DNA of 64,000 nucleotides from Harmothoe impar (GCA_947462335.1 OX381708.1:806001-870000); one strand, 5' to 3'; numbered from the stretch's first letter, positions 30,257-42,133 are shown. Notes: generated by a model from the sequence alone, not told the origin. Numbers and translations: made by a program.

Positions 30257-30260
30257 AAAA

Positions 30261-30891
30261 GTGGGGTTGATGTGGGTGTGGTAGGGTTGATGTGGGTGTG
30301 GTAGGGTTGATGTGGGTGTGGTAGGGTTGATGTGGGTGTGGTAGGGTTGATGTGGGTGTGGTAGGGGTTGATGTGGGTGTGGTGAGGTTAATGTGGGTGT
30401 GGTGGGGTTGATGTGGGTGTGGTGGGGTTGATGTGGGTGTGGTGGGGTTGATGTTGGTGTGGTAGGGTTGGTGTGGGTGTGGTAGGGTTGATGTTGGTGT
30501 GGTAGGGTTGATGTGTGTGTGGTGGGGTTGATTTAGGTGTGGTAGGGTTGATGCGGGTGTGGTAGGGTTGATGTGGGTGTGGTATGGTTGATGTGGGTGT
30601 GGTGGGGTTGATGTGGGTGTGGTGGGGTTGATGTGGGTGTGGTGGGGTTGATGCGGGTGTGGTAGGGTTGATGTGGGTGTGGTGGGGTTGATGTGGGTGT
30701 GGTAGGGTTGATGTGGGTGTGGTGGGGTTGATGTGGGTGTGGTGGGGTTGATGTGGGTGTGGTGGGGTTGATGTTGGTGTGGTAGGGTTGATGTGGGTGT
30801 GGTGGGGTTGATGTGGGTGTGGTGGGGTTGATGTGGGTGTGGTGGGGTTGATGTGGGTGTAGTGGGGTTGATGTGGGTATGGTGGGGTTAA
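30261..30891. repeat. 20-bp minisatellite, array 1
   Basis: About 31 head-to-tail copies of a 20-bp unit (GTGGGGTTGATGTGGGTGTG), with G/A variation at the third base. Open frames across it are by-products of the unit. Confidence 0.95.
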
Positions 30892-31905
30892 AGATGGCAT
30901 GGCACCAAACACAGCCCAAAAAACAGTTCTATCGAATTTTGACATGATTAACATTGCCTGATTTCCTATTACTCAACATACCTCAAGGGTCGCAAAATAC
31001 TGCATATATAGATAGTTAAATGATAAGGAGAAGGCTATGATTTATTGTGGTAGGGAAGGAAAGCTGCCAAGTGCCCAGGCTATAGTAGTGTACGACCATA
31101 CACTGAATGTGTGTAGTCCGCTCCTTTAAGACAAGCATGGATAAATCCATATAAAAAAGAACAGCATGGGGAACAATTGAACAAGCACCAACTTTTGTAT
31201 ATCATATTTCATAAATGGCATTGTTTTCTATGTTACATCAACAGGCAGTGATATGATATACACAAATGAGTAAATGAGACTTTCATAAGCTTCCATTCAG
31301 TTTATGGAGTTTTCTAATGTCTCATATGTGTGCCATATTATACACATTTACACTACCCTACACATAGCAGTCCGTCAAGGGTCATTAGCTCCATAAGGGG
31401 GGATTTCAGTTTCCATTGGTCTTACTGGTCCGGCTCTTGTGGACTAACAAGGCATCCACGTGGTTAGGTAGCTGCACCATGATAACACCATTACTTATTA
31501 CTGTATATCATTTATTGTATTTCTGTTCTAATATCCTGTAGATTTCCCTAAAGTATGCATATTAGACAGAATCGATCTCTTTGTAATAAGTTATATCTAT
31601 TTTTGTTATAATTCATATGTGTTTATTCATTTAACTGGGTGAGATATGGTGCATATACCCTTTAAAGTATCAACTACATGACTTTTCCCCCTGCACAGAT
31701 CTATTATTAGGTGCAATGTACAACTCAAATCTGACATATAACACTTTCTGGGTGCATGGTCAATCAATCAAAGGTGCTTCAAGGGCTGGTACCCTTGCTG
31801 GAACTGATTGTGTGGCCAGGGGCATTTAAGTCCGCCGGACAGTTACTCAGATTGTCCGATTTTATTTTATTTTAATTGATTTAGAGATACCACATTGCTT
31901 TAAAG
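30892..31905. other. Non-coding stretch between the two minisatellites
   Basis: About 1 kb. No exon, ORF or element recognised. It may be intron or 5' flank of the Ig receptor gene. Confidence 0.4.
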
Positions 31906-32047
31906 GTGGCAGGCTATAGTATACAGAATCAGACTCTAGGGTCCAAAGGATCCAAAGTCATTTAGAAATGGGAAGCTAACTGATCTTACAAAGTTTTCAT
32001 CATTGGCTCCTATTGATTAAAATAATTAGCAAAATGCAATGCTGTTA
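31906..32047 (+). repeat. 142-bp direct repeat, left copy
   Basis: About 95% identical to 32711-32852. The two copies bracket minisatellite array 2 exactly, so the array arose inside or with a local duplication. Confidence 0.9.
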
Positions 32048-32713
32048 TGGTGGGGTTGATGTGGATGTGATGGGGTTGATGTGGGTGTGGTAGTTCTTCA
32101 TGTGGGTGTGGTGGGGTTGATGTGGGTGTGGTGGGGTTGATGTGGGTGTGGTGGGGTTGATGTGGGTGTGGTGGGGTTGATGTGGTTGTTGTAGGATTGA
32201 TGTGGATGTGGTGGGGTTGATGTGGGTGTGGTGGGGTTGATGTGGGTGTGGTGGGGTTGATGTGGTTGTTGTAGGATTGATGTGGATGTGGTGGGGTTGA
32301 TGTGGGTGTGGTGGGGTTGATGTGGGTGTGGTAGGGTTGATGTGGTTGTTGTAGGATTGATATGGATGTGGTGGGGTTGATGTGGGTGTGGTGGGGTAGA
32401 TGTGGGTGTGGTGGGGTTGATGTGGGTGTGGTGGGGTAGATGCGGGTGTGGTAGGGTTGATGTGGGTGTGGTAGGGTTGATGTGGGTGTGGTGGGGTTGA
32501 TGTGGATGTGGTGGGGTTGATGTGAGTGTGGTAGGGTTGATGTGGGTGTGGTGGGGTTGATGTGGATGTGGTGGGGTTGATGTGGGTGTGGTAGTTCTTC
32601 ATGTGGGTGTGGTAGGGGTTGATGTAGGTGTGGTAGGGTTGATGTGGGTGTGGTAGGGTTGACCTGGGTGTGGTAGGGGTTGATGTGGGTGTGGTAGGGT
32701 TAATGCGGGTGTG
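32048..32713. repeat. 20-bp minisatellite, array 2
   Basis: About 33 copies of the same 20-bp unit as array 1, with higher-order blocks containing GTGGTTGTTGTAGGATTGAT variants and two GTAGTTCTTCAT interruptions (about 32090 and 32590). Confidence 0.95.
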
Positions 32714-32852
32714 GCAGGCTATAGTACGGAGAATCAGACTCTAGGGTCCAAAGGATCCAAAGTCATTTAGAAATGGGAAGCTAACTGATCTTACAAAGTT
32801 TTCATCATTGACTCCTATTAATCAAATTGATTAGCAAAATGCAATGCTGTTA
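32711..32852 (+). repeat. 142-bp direct repeat, right copy
   Basis: Right partner of 31906-32047. It ends 18 bp before the first Ig exon, so the duplicated block includes the 3' part of that intron. Confidence 0.9.
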
Positions 32853-32870
32853 CCTCTTTGTCAATTCCAG

Positions 32871-33185
32871 GCGTTGTATTGGACGTTGCGGAGGGGGCAT
32901 CAGCAATGCTGCCATGTGACAGGGTAAAGGAGCTGACCACACAAAGAACAGGACCTTACACCAGGACGTGGCAGCGGGTGAATGGGGACCTCTTCTACCT
33001 CCAGTACCGGTGGGAAGGTGTTTTGTATGAACGTCGTCCTGCCGTCAGACCTGACATGGCACTCAGCAATGAGACGTTCTCCTTAACCATTGGTTCAGTG
33101 CAGCTGCAGGACGACACCATGTTTGTCTGTACATTTGATCATCCTAAAGGGCAACATGTGGAGAGTGTGAAACTCCAACTTTACA
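32871..33185 (+). CDS. Exon: Ig V-like domain
   Basis: Acceptor TCAATTCCAG, donor A|GTAGGT; 315 bp, phase 1-1. Contains the Ig cysteine pair (AMLPCD... and TMFVCTFD) about 60 residues apart with a WQRV tryptophan between, as expected for a V-type fold. Confidence 0.8.
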
Positions 33186-36100
33186 GTAGGTCTACAAGTG
33201 TGTCAAATACATTATGTAAAAACAATTACAATTCAAAATACATAGACAAAGGTTCACGAGTATAGTTCCTCACTGAGGGTTATTTCACAAGGCGGAGCCG
33301 AGTGAAATAACCCTCAGTGGGGAACTATACGAGTGCTCCTTTTTGTTTATTTCATGTTATTATCAACTGTATTCATCAAAATTCCACTGAAAAAGCTATT
33401 TTATGACATGGACTAGTCAACTAGTACAACTATTAATCGACAGGGGGTGTTACCAGCTCTCCCGCCAGTGACGCCGTGACGTCACTGCCGGCCTGCTACA
33501 CCTTCAATCATGGACATTTAGAAATTTAGACACGGGGGTGTTAAATACGGCCTCCCTTGGTTAAGTCAATGGAAGTGTCTTATTCACCATGAAATAAATT
33601 GTATAAATCGACTATCACATGTCTATTTAATCAAGTACTTACAAAATGAAGCTGCAGAATATATAGAAAGTAGCAAAGTATTCTCAGATCTTGGTGGGTG
33701 AGTAGAAAATCCCTGCTTATAGCTGCACTGTAAAAAATGTCCGTTGAAATTACGGAGAATCAATGCTAAATTTGACGGTGTATCACCGTAATTGTGATTT
33801 ACAGTGAGACACTGTAAAACGTATTGCTTTTACATTGAACATCCGTAAACCATCACAGTGAAACAATGTTTTTTTCATTTACGGTGAAACTCACGTTAAA
33901 AGTTTGCTCACCAGGTGGCAGCTTGGTTTGATAGAGAGACTTTAGTGAAAGCTATCAACTAAAAACATACATAATTGTGTTAGATTTATAAAGATATCCA
34001 ACTATCTCATTAATTACACAATCAAAATTGAAGCCTTTGGCATATTAAAGATAAAAATATATAATTTCCTTTTTTGAGACCTGGGACACTAGTACGAATA
34101 GTATAAACACCCATGTTGTGGTAATTAGAATTATACATATTGAGACTGTTGTCAGAGTTTCTTTGTAACAATCCTGGAGTACCTTTTGCTCATGGATTGT
34201 AACTTTATATTGCTATGAGGCATTCAATTATGCTTCTCAGGCCTAATATATGTATGTACAGGCCTGGAATTAAGATGATATCATGAAATATACAACAATG
34301 AATCCAGAAACAATTAATATAATCATCCTTGAATAGCAGAGAATCATCGTATAATAATGATAAATCCCCGTAAAAATACAACGGGAAAGGCCTGTAAAAT
34401 TTACGGGGGAAAGCAAAATACGGTGACCATAAAAAAAACGGGAAACGGTCGGCATTCAGTGATGCCAGTGATTCACCATATTTTTTACAGTGTGGGAATG
34501 TATCTAGCACTGTGTTTATGAATGTGTGGTGTGAGGGCAATGCAGATCCAGCTGAGTGATGGTTGTAGACTTGCATTACATTTGTCTTGAATTTATCAGA
34601 TAACTGCCAGCTACTGTAACTATAATGTGTAATAAATGAGACTTTGTTCCTTATAATATTGGTAAGTTATTAAGTAAAGAACAAGGTCGACACAGTTCGG
34701 ATCAAGTGTACAGGTTGCGAATCAAAGGTTTATTCAGTAACCTAGACAGGCAAAGCTATATCAGTGCGGGTCAGTAGGCTCGTAGCCGATACGATTGCAG
34801 GGCCTCTGTCCAGTATGGATCCAGAGTGACCAACGAGTCCTATCGGATGCTGGCTATATATAGGCGACCAGTGTGCGCCCGCACACGCAGACCGGAAGCC
34901 TATAGCGACCTCTGTCCATACCCCAAGCCCGGAACAGGTGCTACCACCTATCGTCGGGCTGAAGGGTTCGGACGGAGTTCGCAACACAGCATCTAACAGA
35001 ACCCGCCATATAATTAACCCCGTTAACCCTTGCCCCTACACTATAATGCATAACTTATCATGGTTATCTTAGGTGAAATAATGTCATTTCATTTCAGTCA
35101 ATCCCAAAATCATCTTCAGTGGACTTGATGAAGCCCCAGTCAGTGCTGGTACCACACTGACAGTTACCTGCACCATAGACCGTGTTTACCCTGCGTTAGG
35201 GCCTGATGACTTCTACATGAGATGGGGGACACAGACTACCAAGTCTACAGAGTCTAAGAATAACGACCGGTCCTACAGGTACACTGTGCAGTATACACGC
35301 ATGGTGAATGACGACGATCATGGTGCAGTGGTGGAATGCTTGGTGAATCCCACAAAGGGACAATCAGACTCCAAATCAATGACAATAATCCTTAGTGGCA
35401 GAGGTAAGTGGTGAGGAAGGTAAGACATTCAGAGACACAAGTTAGAAAGGTGGATGCTTTGCTGTATCTCTGACCACATGTATGCCCAGACTGTAGAGGC
35501 TGCACCATGTAACTATACCGTGGTCTGTGGGAAATGGGCTGACAGCAACCATGGACATGGAAGTGATTTGTGGGAAATAACCTGACTGTGACCATGGCCA
35601 TGCAAGTGCATGGACAAACCTTATAGACCATAACCCTGGTCTTGCCACTTTCACACAGGATTCAACAATGTATTGTATCAGTTAAATTATTAATCGTTAA
35701 AACTGTTTACATAACCAAAAAAGATATTGTGTCTTTCAAACCTTCACAGATGCACTGACATTACCGCCTGACATTGGTCACGAATCACCACCAGTCACCG
35801 GGGGGTTGTCGCCATCTGTGATTGGTGGAGCAGCAGCGGCTGCAACAGTTGTCATCAGTGTTGTCATCATCACGGCCTGTGTCTGTGTACGGAGGAGGAA
35901 GGCCAGACTCAACAAAGTGACAGGTATGTAGACTTAAGTTACCCTCCCCCTACACAACAAAGTGACAGGTACGTTGATTTTACTTACCCTCTCCTACACA
36001 ACAAAGTGACAGGTACATAGACTTTACTGACCATCTCCTACACAACAAAGTGACAGGTACATAGACTTTACTGACCCTCTCCTACACAACAAAGTGACAG

Positions 36101-39100
36101 GTACATGACTCTACCACTAGAGTCCAGACAGATTCAGACAGTAATTAGTGCATATAGTGATATGTGCATGAGCAGCCGTAGGCCCAATGCACACTTTGTG
36201 ATATTTTTGTAAATAAGATTAAACACATGACTTAATACAGATAGCAATATGCCAATGGTAGTGCAAATAACTGGCACAGTGAGGAAGAAGGAGGAAAATG
36301 AAGGTGAAATGAAGGTGCAGGTGCAGGAAATCTTCTTATTCAAACCTATACCCGTGTCACCTATAATAACAATATGAATCCTTGTTATCAATACTGTAGA
36401 TCAAACAAGAAGAACTAGTGGTAGACGTGTGCAGGGCGCCCCTGATGTCACCCGTCGTGACGAGGTCTACCTGCCCGGGGCAGACTACCACCAATATGAA
36501 GTAATTCCTGCAACAGGTAATCTGATGTCTTGGTTCTTTTATTGGTGCAGGATGACTTTATTTTATTTGTTTTACATAATTATATTTAACTCATTGTCAA
36601 CGGCTGCCACAGTCCTTTAAATACATAATAAATATACTAGTTTCAGAGCTGTATGACCGTAGCTACCCTGTACCTTGTTTACACATTGTTTTGTATGTAC
36701 AGGTGATGCAGCGACACCAACAGGTGTAGTTCCTGTACACAGCTGGTTTACACATTGTTCTGTATGTACAGGTGATGCAGCGACACCAACAGGTGTAGTT
36801 CCTGTACACACCTGGTTTACACATTGTTCTGTATGTACAGGTGATGCACCAACAGGCGTAGTTCCTGTACACACCTGGTTTACACATTATTCTGTATGTA
36901 CAGGTGATGCAGCGACACCAACAGGTGTAGTTCCGGTACACACCTGGTTTACACATTGTTCTGTATGTACAGGTGATGCAGCGACACCAACAGGTGTAGT
37001 TCCGGTACACACCTGGTTTACACATTGTTCTGTATATGATGCAGCGACACCAACAGGTGTAGTTCCTGTACACACCTGGTTTACACATTGTTCTGTATGT
37101 ACAGGTGATGCAGCGACACCAACAGGTGTAGTCCCTGTACACACCTGGTTTACACATTGTTCTGTATGTACAGGTGATGCACCAACAGGTGTAGTTCCTG
37201 TACACACCTGGTTTACACATTGTTCTGTATGTACAGTTGATGCAGCAACAGGCATAGTTCCTGTACACACCTGGTTTACACATTGTTCTGTATGTACAGG
37301 TGATGCAGCGACACCAACAGGTGTAGTTCCTGTACACACCTGGTTTACACATTGTTCTGTATGTACAGGTGATGCAGCGACACCAACAGGTGTAGTTCCT
37401 GTACACACCTGGTTTACACATTGTTCTGTATGTACAGGTGATGCAGCGACACCAACAGGCGTAGTTCCTGTACACACCTGGTTTACACATTGTTCTGTAT
37501 GTACAGGTGATGCAGAAACACCAACAGGTGTAGTTCCTGTACACACCTGGTTTACACATTGTTCTGTATGTACAGGTGATGCAGCGACACCAACAGGTGT
37601 AGTTCCTGTACACACCTGGTTTACACATTGTTCTGTATGTACAGGGGATGCAGCGACAGGCGTAGTTCCTGTACACACCTGGTTTCCACATTGTTCTGTA
37701 TGTACAGGTGATGCAGAAACACCAACAGGTGTAGTTCCTGTACACACCTGGTTTACACATTGTTCTGTATGTACAGGTGATGCAGCAACACCAACAGGTG
37801 TAGTTCCTGTACACACCTGGTTTACACATTGTTCTGTATGTACAGGTGATGCAACAACACCAACAGGTGTAGTTCCTGTACACACCTGGTTTACACATTA
37901 TTCTGTATGTACAGGTGATGCACCAACAGGTGTAGTTCCTGTACACACCTGGTTTACACATTGTTCTGTATGTACAGGTGATGTAGCAACAGGCGTAGTT
38001 CCTGTACACACCTGGTTTACACATTGTTCTGTATGTACAGGTGATGCAGCGACACCAACAGGCGTAGTTCCTGTACACACCTGGTTTACACATTATTCTG
38101 TATGTACAGGTGATGCACCAACAGGTGTAGTTCCTGTACACACCTGGTTTACACATTGTTCTGTATGTACAGGTGATGCAGCAACAGGCGTAGTTCCTGT
38201 ACACACATGGTTTACACATTGTTCTGTATGTACAGGTGATGTAGTAACACCAACAGGTGTAGTTCCTGTACACACCTGGTTTACACATTGTTCTGTATGT
38301 ACAGGTGATGTAGTAACACCAACAGGTGTAGTTCCTGTACACACCTGGTTTACACATTGTTCTGTATGTACAGGTGATGCAACAACAGGCGTAGTTCCTG
38401 TACACACCTGGTTTACACATTGTTCTGTATGTACAGGTGATGCAGCAACACCAACAGGCATAGTTCCTGTACACACCTGGTTTACACATTGTTCTGTATG
38501 TTCAGGTGATGCACCAACAGACGTAGTTCCTGTACACACCTGGTTTACACATTGTTCTGTATGTACAGGTGATGCAGCGACACCAACAGGTGTAGTTCCT
38601 GTACACACCTGGTTTACACATTGTTCTGTATGTACAGGTGATGCAGCGACACCAACAGGTGTAGTTCCTGTACACACCTGGTTTACACATTATTCTGTAT
38701 GTACAGGTGATGCAGCGACACCAACAGGCGTAGTTCCTGTACACACCTGGTTTACACATTATTCTGTATGTACAGGTGATGCAGCGACACCAACAGGTGT
38801 AGTTCCTGTACACACCTGGTTTACACATTGTTCTGTATGTACAGGTGATGCAGCGACACCAACAGGCATAGTTCCTGTACACACCTGGTTTACACATTGT
38901 TCTGTATGTTCAGGTGATGCACCAACAGACGTAGTTCCTGTACACACCTGGTTTACACATTGTTCTGTATGTACAGGTGATGCAACAACACCAACAGGTG
39001 TAGTTCCTGTACACACCTGGTTTACACATTGTTCTGTATGTACAGGTGATGCAGCAACAGGCGTAGTTCCTGTACACACCTGGTTTACACATTGTTCTGT

Positions 39101-42100
39101 ATGTACAGGTGATGCAGCGACACCAACAGACGTAGTTCCTGTACACACCTGGTTTATACATTGTTCTGTATGTACAGGTGATGCAGCGACACCAACAGGT
39201 GTAGTTCCTGTACACACCTGGTTTACACATTATTCTGTATGTACAGGTGATGCAGCAACACCAACAGGCGTAGTTCCTGTACACACCTGGTTTACACATT
39301 GTTCTGTATGTACAGGTGATGCACCAACAGGTGTAGTTCCTGTACACACCTGGTTTACACATTGTTCTGTATGTACAGGTGATGCAGCAACAGGCGTAGT
39401 TCCTGTACACACCTGGTTTACACATTGTTCTGTATGTACAGGTGATGCAGCGACACCAACAGGTGTAGTTCCTGTACACACCTGGTTTACACATTGTTCT
39501 GTATGTACAGGTGATGCAGCGACACCAACAGACGTAGTTCCTGTACACACCTGGTTTACACATTGTTCTGTATGTACAGGTGATGCAGCGACACCAACAG
39601 GTGTAGTTCCTGTACACACCTGGTTTACACATTGTTCTGTATGAACAGGTGATGCAGCGACACCAACAGGCGTAGTTCCTGTACACACCTGGTTTACACA
39701 TTATTCTGTATGTACAGGTGATGCAGCGACACCAACAGGCTTAGTTCCTGTACACACCTGGTTTACACATTGTTCTGTATGTACAGGTGATGCAGCGACA
39801 CCAACAGGTGTAGTTCCTGTAAACACCTGGTTTACACATTGTTCTGTATGTACAGGTGATGCAGTGACACCAACAGACGTAGTTCCTGTACACACCTGGT
39901 TTACACATTGTTCTGTATGTACAGGTGATGCAAAGACAGGCGTAGTTCCTGTACACACCTGGTTTACACATTGTTCTGTATGTACAGGTGATGCAGCAAC
40001 AGGCGTAGTTCCTGTACACACCTGGTTTAAACATTGTTCTGTATGTACAGGTGATGCAGCGACACCAACAGGTGTAGTTCCTGTACACACCTGGTTTACA
40101 CATTGTTCTGTATGTACAGGTGATGCAGCGACACCAACAGGCGTAGTTCCTGTACACACCTGGTTTACACATTGTTCTGTATGTACAGGTGATGCAGCGA
40201 CACCAACAGGCGTAGTTCCTGTACACACCTGGTTTACACATTATTCTGTATGTACAGGTGATGCAGCGACACCAACAGGCGTAGTTCCTGTACACACCTG
40301 GTTTACATATTGTTCTGTATGTACAGGTGATGAAGCGACACCAACAGGTGTAGTTCCTGTACACACCTGGTTAACACATTGTTCTGTATGTACAGGTGAT
40401 GCAGCGACACCAACAGGTGTAGTTCCTGTACACACCTGGTTTACACATTGTTCTGTATGTACAGGTGATGCAGCGACACCAACAGGTGTAGTTCCTGTAC
40501 ACACCTGGTTTACACATTGTTCTGTATGTACAGGTGATGCAGCGACACCAACAGGTGTAGTTCCTGTACACACCTGGTTTACACATTGTTCTGTATGTAC
40601 AGGTGATGCAGCAACAGGCGTAGTTCCTGTACACACCTGGTTTACACATTGTTCTGTATGTACAGGTGATGCAGCGACACCAACAGGTGTAGTTCCTGTA
40701 CACACCTGGTTTACACATTGTTCTGTATGTACAGGTGATGCAGCAACAGGTGTAGTTCCTGTACACACCTGGTTTACACATTGTTATGTATGTACAGGTG
40801 ATGCAGCGACACCAACAGGTGTAGTTCCTGTACACACCTGGTTTACACATTGTTCTGTATGTACAGGTGATGCAGCGACACCAACAGGTGTAGTTCCTGT
40901 ACACACCTGGTTTACACATTGTTCTGTATGTACAGGTGATGCAGCAACAGGCGTAGTTCCTGTACACACCTGGTTTACACATTGTTCTGTATGTACAGGT
41001 GATGCAGCGACAGGCGTAGTTCCCGCACACAGCAGGCACCACATAGACACAGGCTCATACCTGCATCCACCAGGGGGTGCAGAACTCATACTAGGTAAGT
41101 CAACAAGCATTTACTGTTCTCTTTTGTTAGGAACTATTGTAGCATTTGTGTATGAATAGCAAGGAAGGCTCAACCATTAAGAGTAACAAGGTTCTTCCTT
41201 TCTTGATGACACCTTGGTGTAGTGCTAATACAATCTGATAAGGTGTCTGCGTTCAGCGACCAGAGGTAGGTCCTTCTTGGTGGAACATCAGTATAAGGCT
41301 GCAGAAGCTTCCCACCTCGGTCCCTCATATATACCAGTGTCTGAGCCAATGTTAGGCTAAGGATATGTCGGTAGACAGCCGGCTTTTGCCCCCAGCTCAC
41401 ATTTTGTCAGCCTGGAGTGAACAGTACACAATAGTAAACCGTTGCCATTTGTCACACCAATATCCTTCAGTAAAACCTCATGACCTTTTACCATGGAACA
41501 CTGCCAGATAAGGAACTCAACTGGTAAATACACCTACGTATTCTACCCCTTTAATAACTACCCTGTATACATGGTACCATACCCCGTCTAACATGATAAC
41601 ATCTACAGAACTTTCCCTTCTCTCCTCAGCTGCTCCTGCTGTACCACCAGCTGATCGCCAATATGAGAAATTAAGACCAACTGTAAGTTTTCATTAGCTT
41701 TCCTCTCTAGCGGTTTGCTTTGTGACAAAGAGTAAAAAGAATGTTTCTAATCAATTTGTTTTGATGCTAAATTCACTTCTGGAGGCAAATTTCAAATAAT
41801 TCTCTTAAATATATTACATTATTTAAGTCAATCAAATATCAACTTGTGATTAACTTCTCAGGTGTACATTAGAAATAAAGAAAATATCTATGAATATCAC
41901 TGCAAATCACTTATTTCCTCTTCTTGAAACAGGTTGACACCTCAATTGACAAGTGGCTCAAGAACGTAGACATCACGAAGACAACAAGACAGATACTAAA
42001 GCGTCACAACATCGTTACCGTGCAGGACCTGCAGGACATGTCCCGTGCCGATATGGTGGAGGCTGGACTCAACGTGGGGGACAGAAATAAGATAAGACGT

Positions 42101-42133
42101 GCTCTGAAGGAGGTTGCTACCTCCCAGTTCTAA
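32871..42133 (+). CDS. Ig-Ig-transmembrane-SAM receptor gene (seven exons seen, 5' end missing)
   Basis: A spliced host gene. Exons inferred from ORFs, AG/GT sites and phase: 32871-33185 (Ig V-like), 35098-35403 (second Ig), 35750-35923 (stalk and TM), 36400-36516, 40999-41094 (or another copy in the repeat array), 41630-41682, 41933-42133. The first five are phase 1-1, so the frame is continuous. The protein would have two Ig domains outside, one membrane helix (SVIGGAAAAATVVISVVI...), a basic stop-transfer CVRRRK, a cytoplasmic tail with tyrosines in YxxI/YxxL settings (QYEVI, QYEKL) and a C-terminal SAM domain. The tyrosines do not fit the full ITIM consensus. The signal-peptide exon is not in view or not recognisable upstream of 32871. 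A cell-surface recognition role is inferred from architecture only. Confidence 0.75.
33258..33333. repeat. Foldback hairpin in an intron
   Basis: Arms of about 30 bp (GTATAGTTCC(T/C)CACTGAGG..., TTATTTCAC) separated by a 13-bp GC-rich loop. Confidence 0.8.
33726..34492. mobile_element. MITE with CACTGTAAAAAAT ends
   Basis: Terminal inverted repeats CACTGTAAAAAAT at both ends, with further CCGTAAA/TTTACGG segments inside. 767 bp, no transposase. No clear target duplication, so the superfamily stays open. It lies in the intron between the two Ig exons. Confidence 0.65.
34628..35040 (-). mobile_element. Solo LTR of the Element 3 family
   Basis: The reverse complement matches the Element 3 LTR (54677-55115), starting TGTAGGGGCAAGGG and ending TTTATTACA, with the same TATATATA region. 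Flanked on both sides by CTATAATG, an apparent 8-bp repeat, longer than the usual 4-6 bp. Solo LTRs arise by LTR-LTR recombination. It lies in an intron, opposite to the host gene. Confidence 0.85.
35098..35403 (+). CDS. Exon: second Ig domain
   Basis: Acceptor TTTCATTTCAG, donor GAG|GTAAGT; 306 bp, phase 1-1. Cysteines in LTVTCTID and VVECLVN and a tryptophan in YMRWGT mark an Ig fold. Confidence 0.8.
35750..35923 (+). CDS. Exon: stalk and transmembrane helix
   Basis: Acceptor CCTTCACAG, donor ACAG|GTATGT; 174 bp, phase 1-1. Encodes a Pro-rich stalk, a hydrophobic helix rich in Ala/Val/Ile and CVRRRKAR on the cytoplasmic side. Confidence 0.8.
35911..36110 (+). repeat. Tandem array duplicating the TM exon's splice donor
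   Basis: Five copies (period about 43-46 bp) of a unit holding the exon end AACAAAGTGACAG plus GTA(C/T). The first copy is the exon end itself; the other four lie at about 35956, 36000, 36043 and 36089. Confidence 0.85.
36400..36516 (+). CDS. Exon: cytoplasmic tail 1
   Basis: Acceptor ATACTGTAG, donor ACAG|GTAATC; 117 bp, phase 1-1. Encodes a basic start and DYHQYEVIP with two tyrosines. Confidence 0.7.
36703..41020 (+). repeat. 64-unit minisatellite carrying repeated splice acceptors
   Basis: 64 complete units plus a final partial one. 44 units are 69 bp and 20 are 63 bp; 44x69 + 20x63 = 4296, exactly the distance from the first to the last GTGATG (36703 to 40999). Each unit holds CTGTATGTACAG|GTGATG, a usable acceptor, and a short coding-compatible stretch (GDAATPTGVVPVHTW). 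All length changes are 6 bp, keeping frame. Read as one exon it stays open to a TGA at 39642-39644. Long frames on both strands are a consequence of the unit length. Confidence 0.95.
40999..41094 (+). CDS. Exon: cytoplasmic tail 2, starting in the last repeat unit
   Basis: The last unit's acceptor begins an exon that leaves the repeat and ends G|GTAAGT. 96 bp, phase 1-1, in frame with 36400-36516. Encodes GDAATGVVPAHSRHH and a Gly/Pro-rich piece. Which acceptor is used cannot be told from sequence. Confidence 0.6.
41095..41629 (+). other. Intron of the Ig-SAM gene
   Basis: No element or ORF of note. Confidence 0.5.
41630..41682 (+). CDS. Exon: tail 3 with QYEKL motif
   Basis: Acceptor CTCTCCTCAG, donor ACT|GTAAGT; 53 bp, phase 1-0. 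Encodes PPADRQYEKLRPT. Confidence 0.7.
41933..42133 (+). CDS. Last exon: SAM domain
   Basis: Acceptor CTTGAAACAG, phase 0, stop TAA at 42131-42133. 66 aa with the five-helix SAM pattern (IDKWLKNVDI, ILKRHNIVTVQDLQDM, DMVEAGLNVGDRNKIRRAL). SAM domains bind other SAM domains; here it would cap the cytoplasmic tail of the Ig receptor. Confidence 0.8.
   Translation, partial: VDTSIDKWLKNVDITKTTRQILKRHNIVTVQDLQDMSRADMVEAGLNVGDRNKIRRALKEVATSQF

Noticed and set aside
30388..32602. His/Pro/Thr-rich proteins on the minus strand across the 20-bp minisatellites
   Set aside because: By-products of a simple tandem unit; no start context, domain or flanking exon.
36703..41020. CRISPR-like array
   Set aside because: Repeats are contiguous with no unique spacers, and the context is a eukaryotic spliced gene.
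36663..41159. Very long open frames on both strands through the 69/63-bp repeats
   Set aside because: Unit lengths are multiples of three, so any frame open in one unit stays open through the array. Only the plus frame in phase with the neighbouring exons is considered, and even that may be mostly intronic.
36400..41682. Classical ITIMs in the receptor tail
   Set aside because: QYEVI and QYEKL have YxxI/L, but the −2 residue is His or Arg rather than the I/V/L/S of the consensus.
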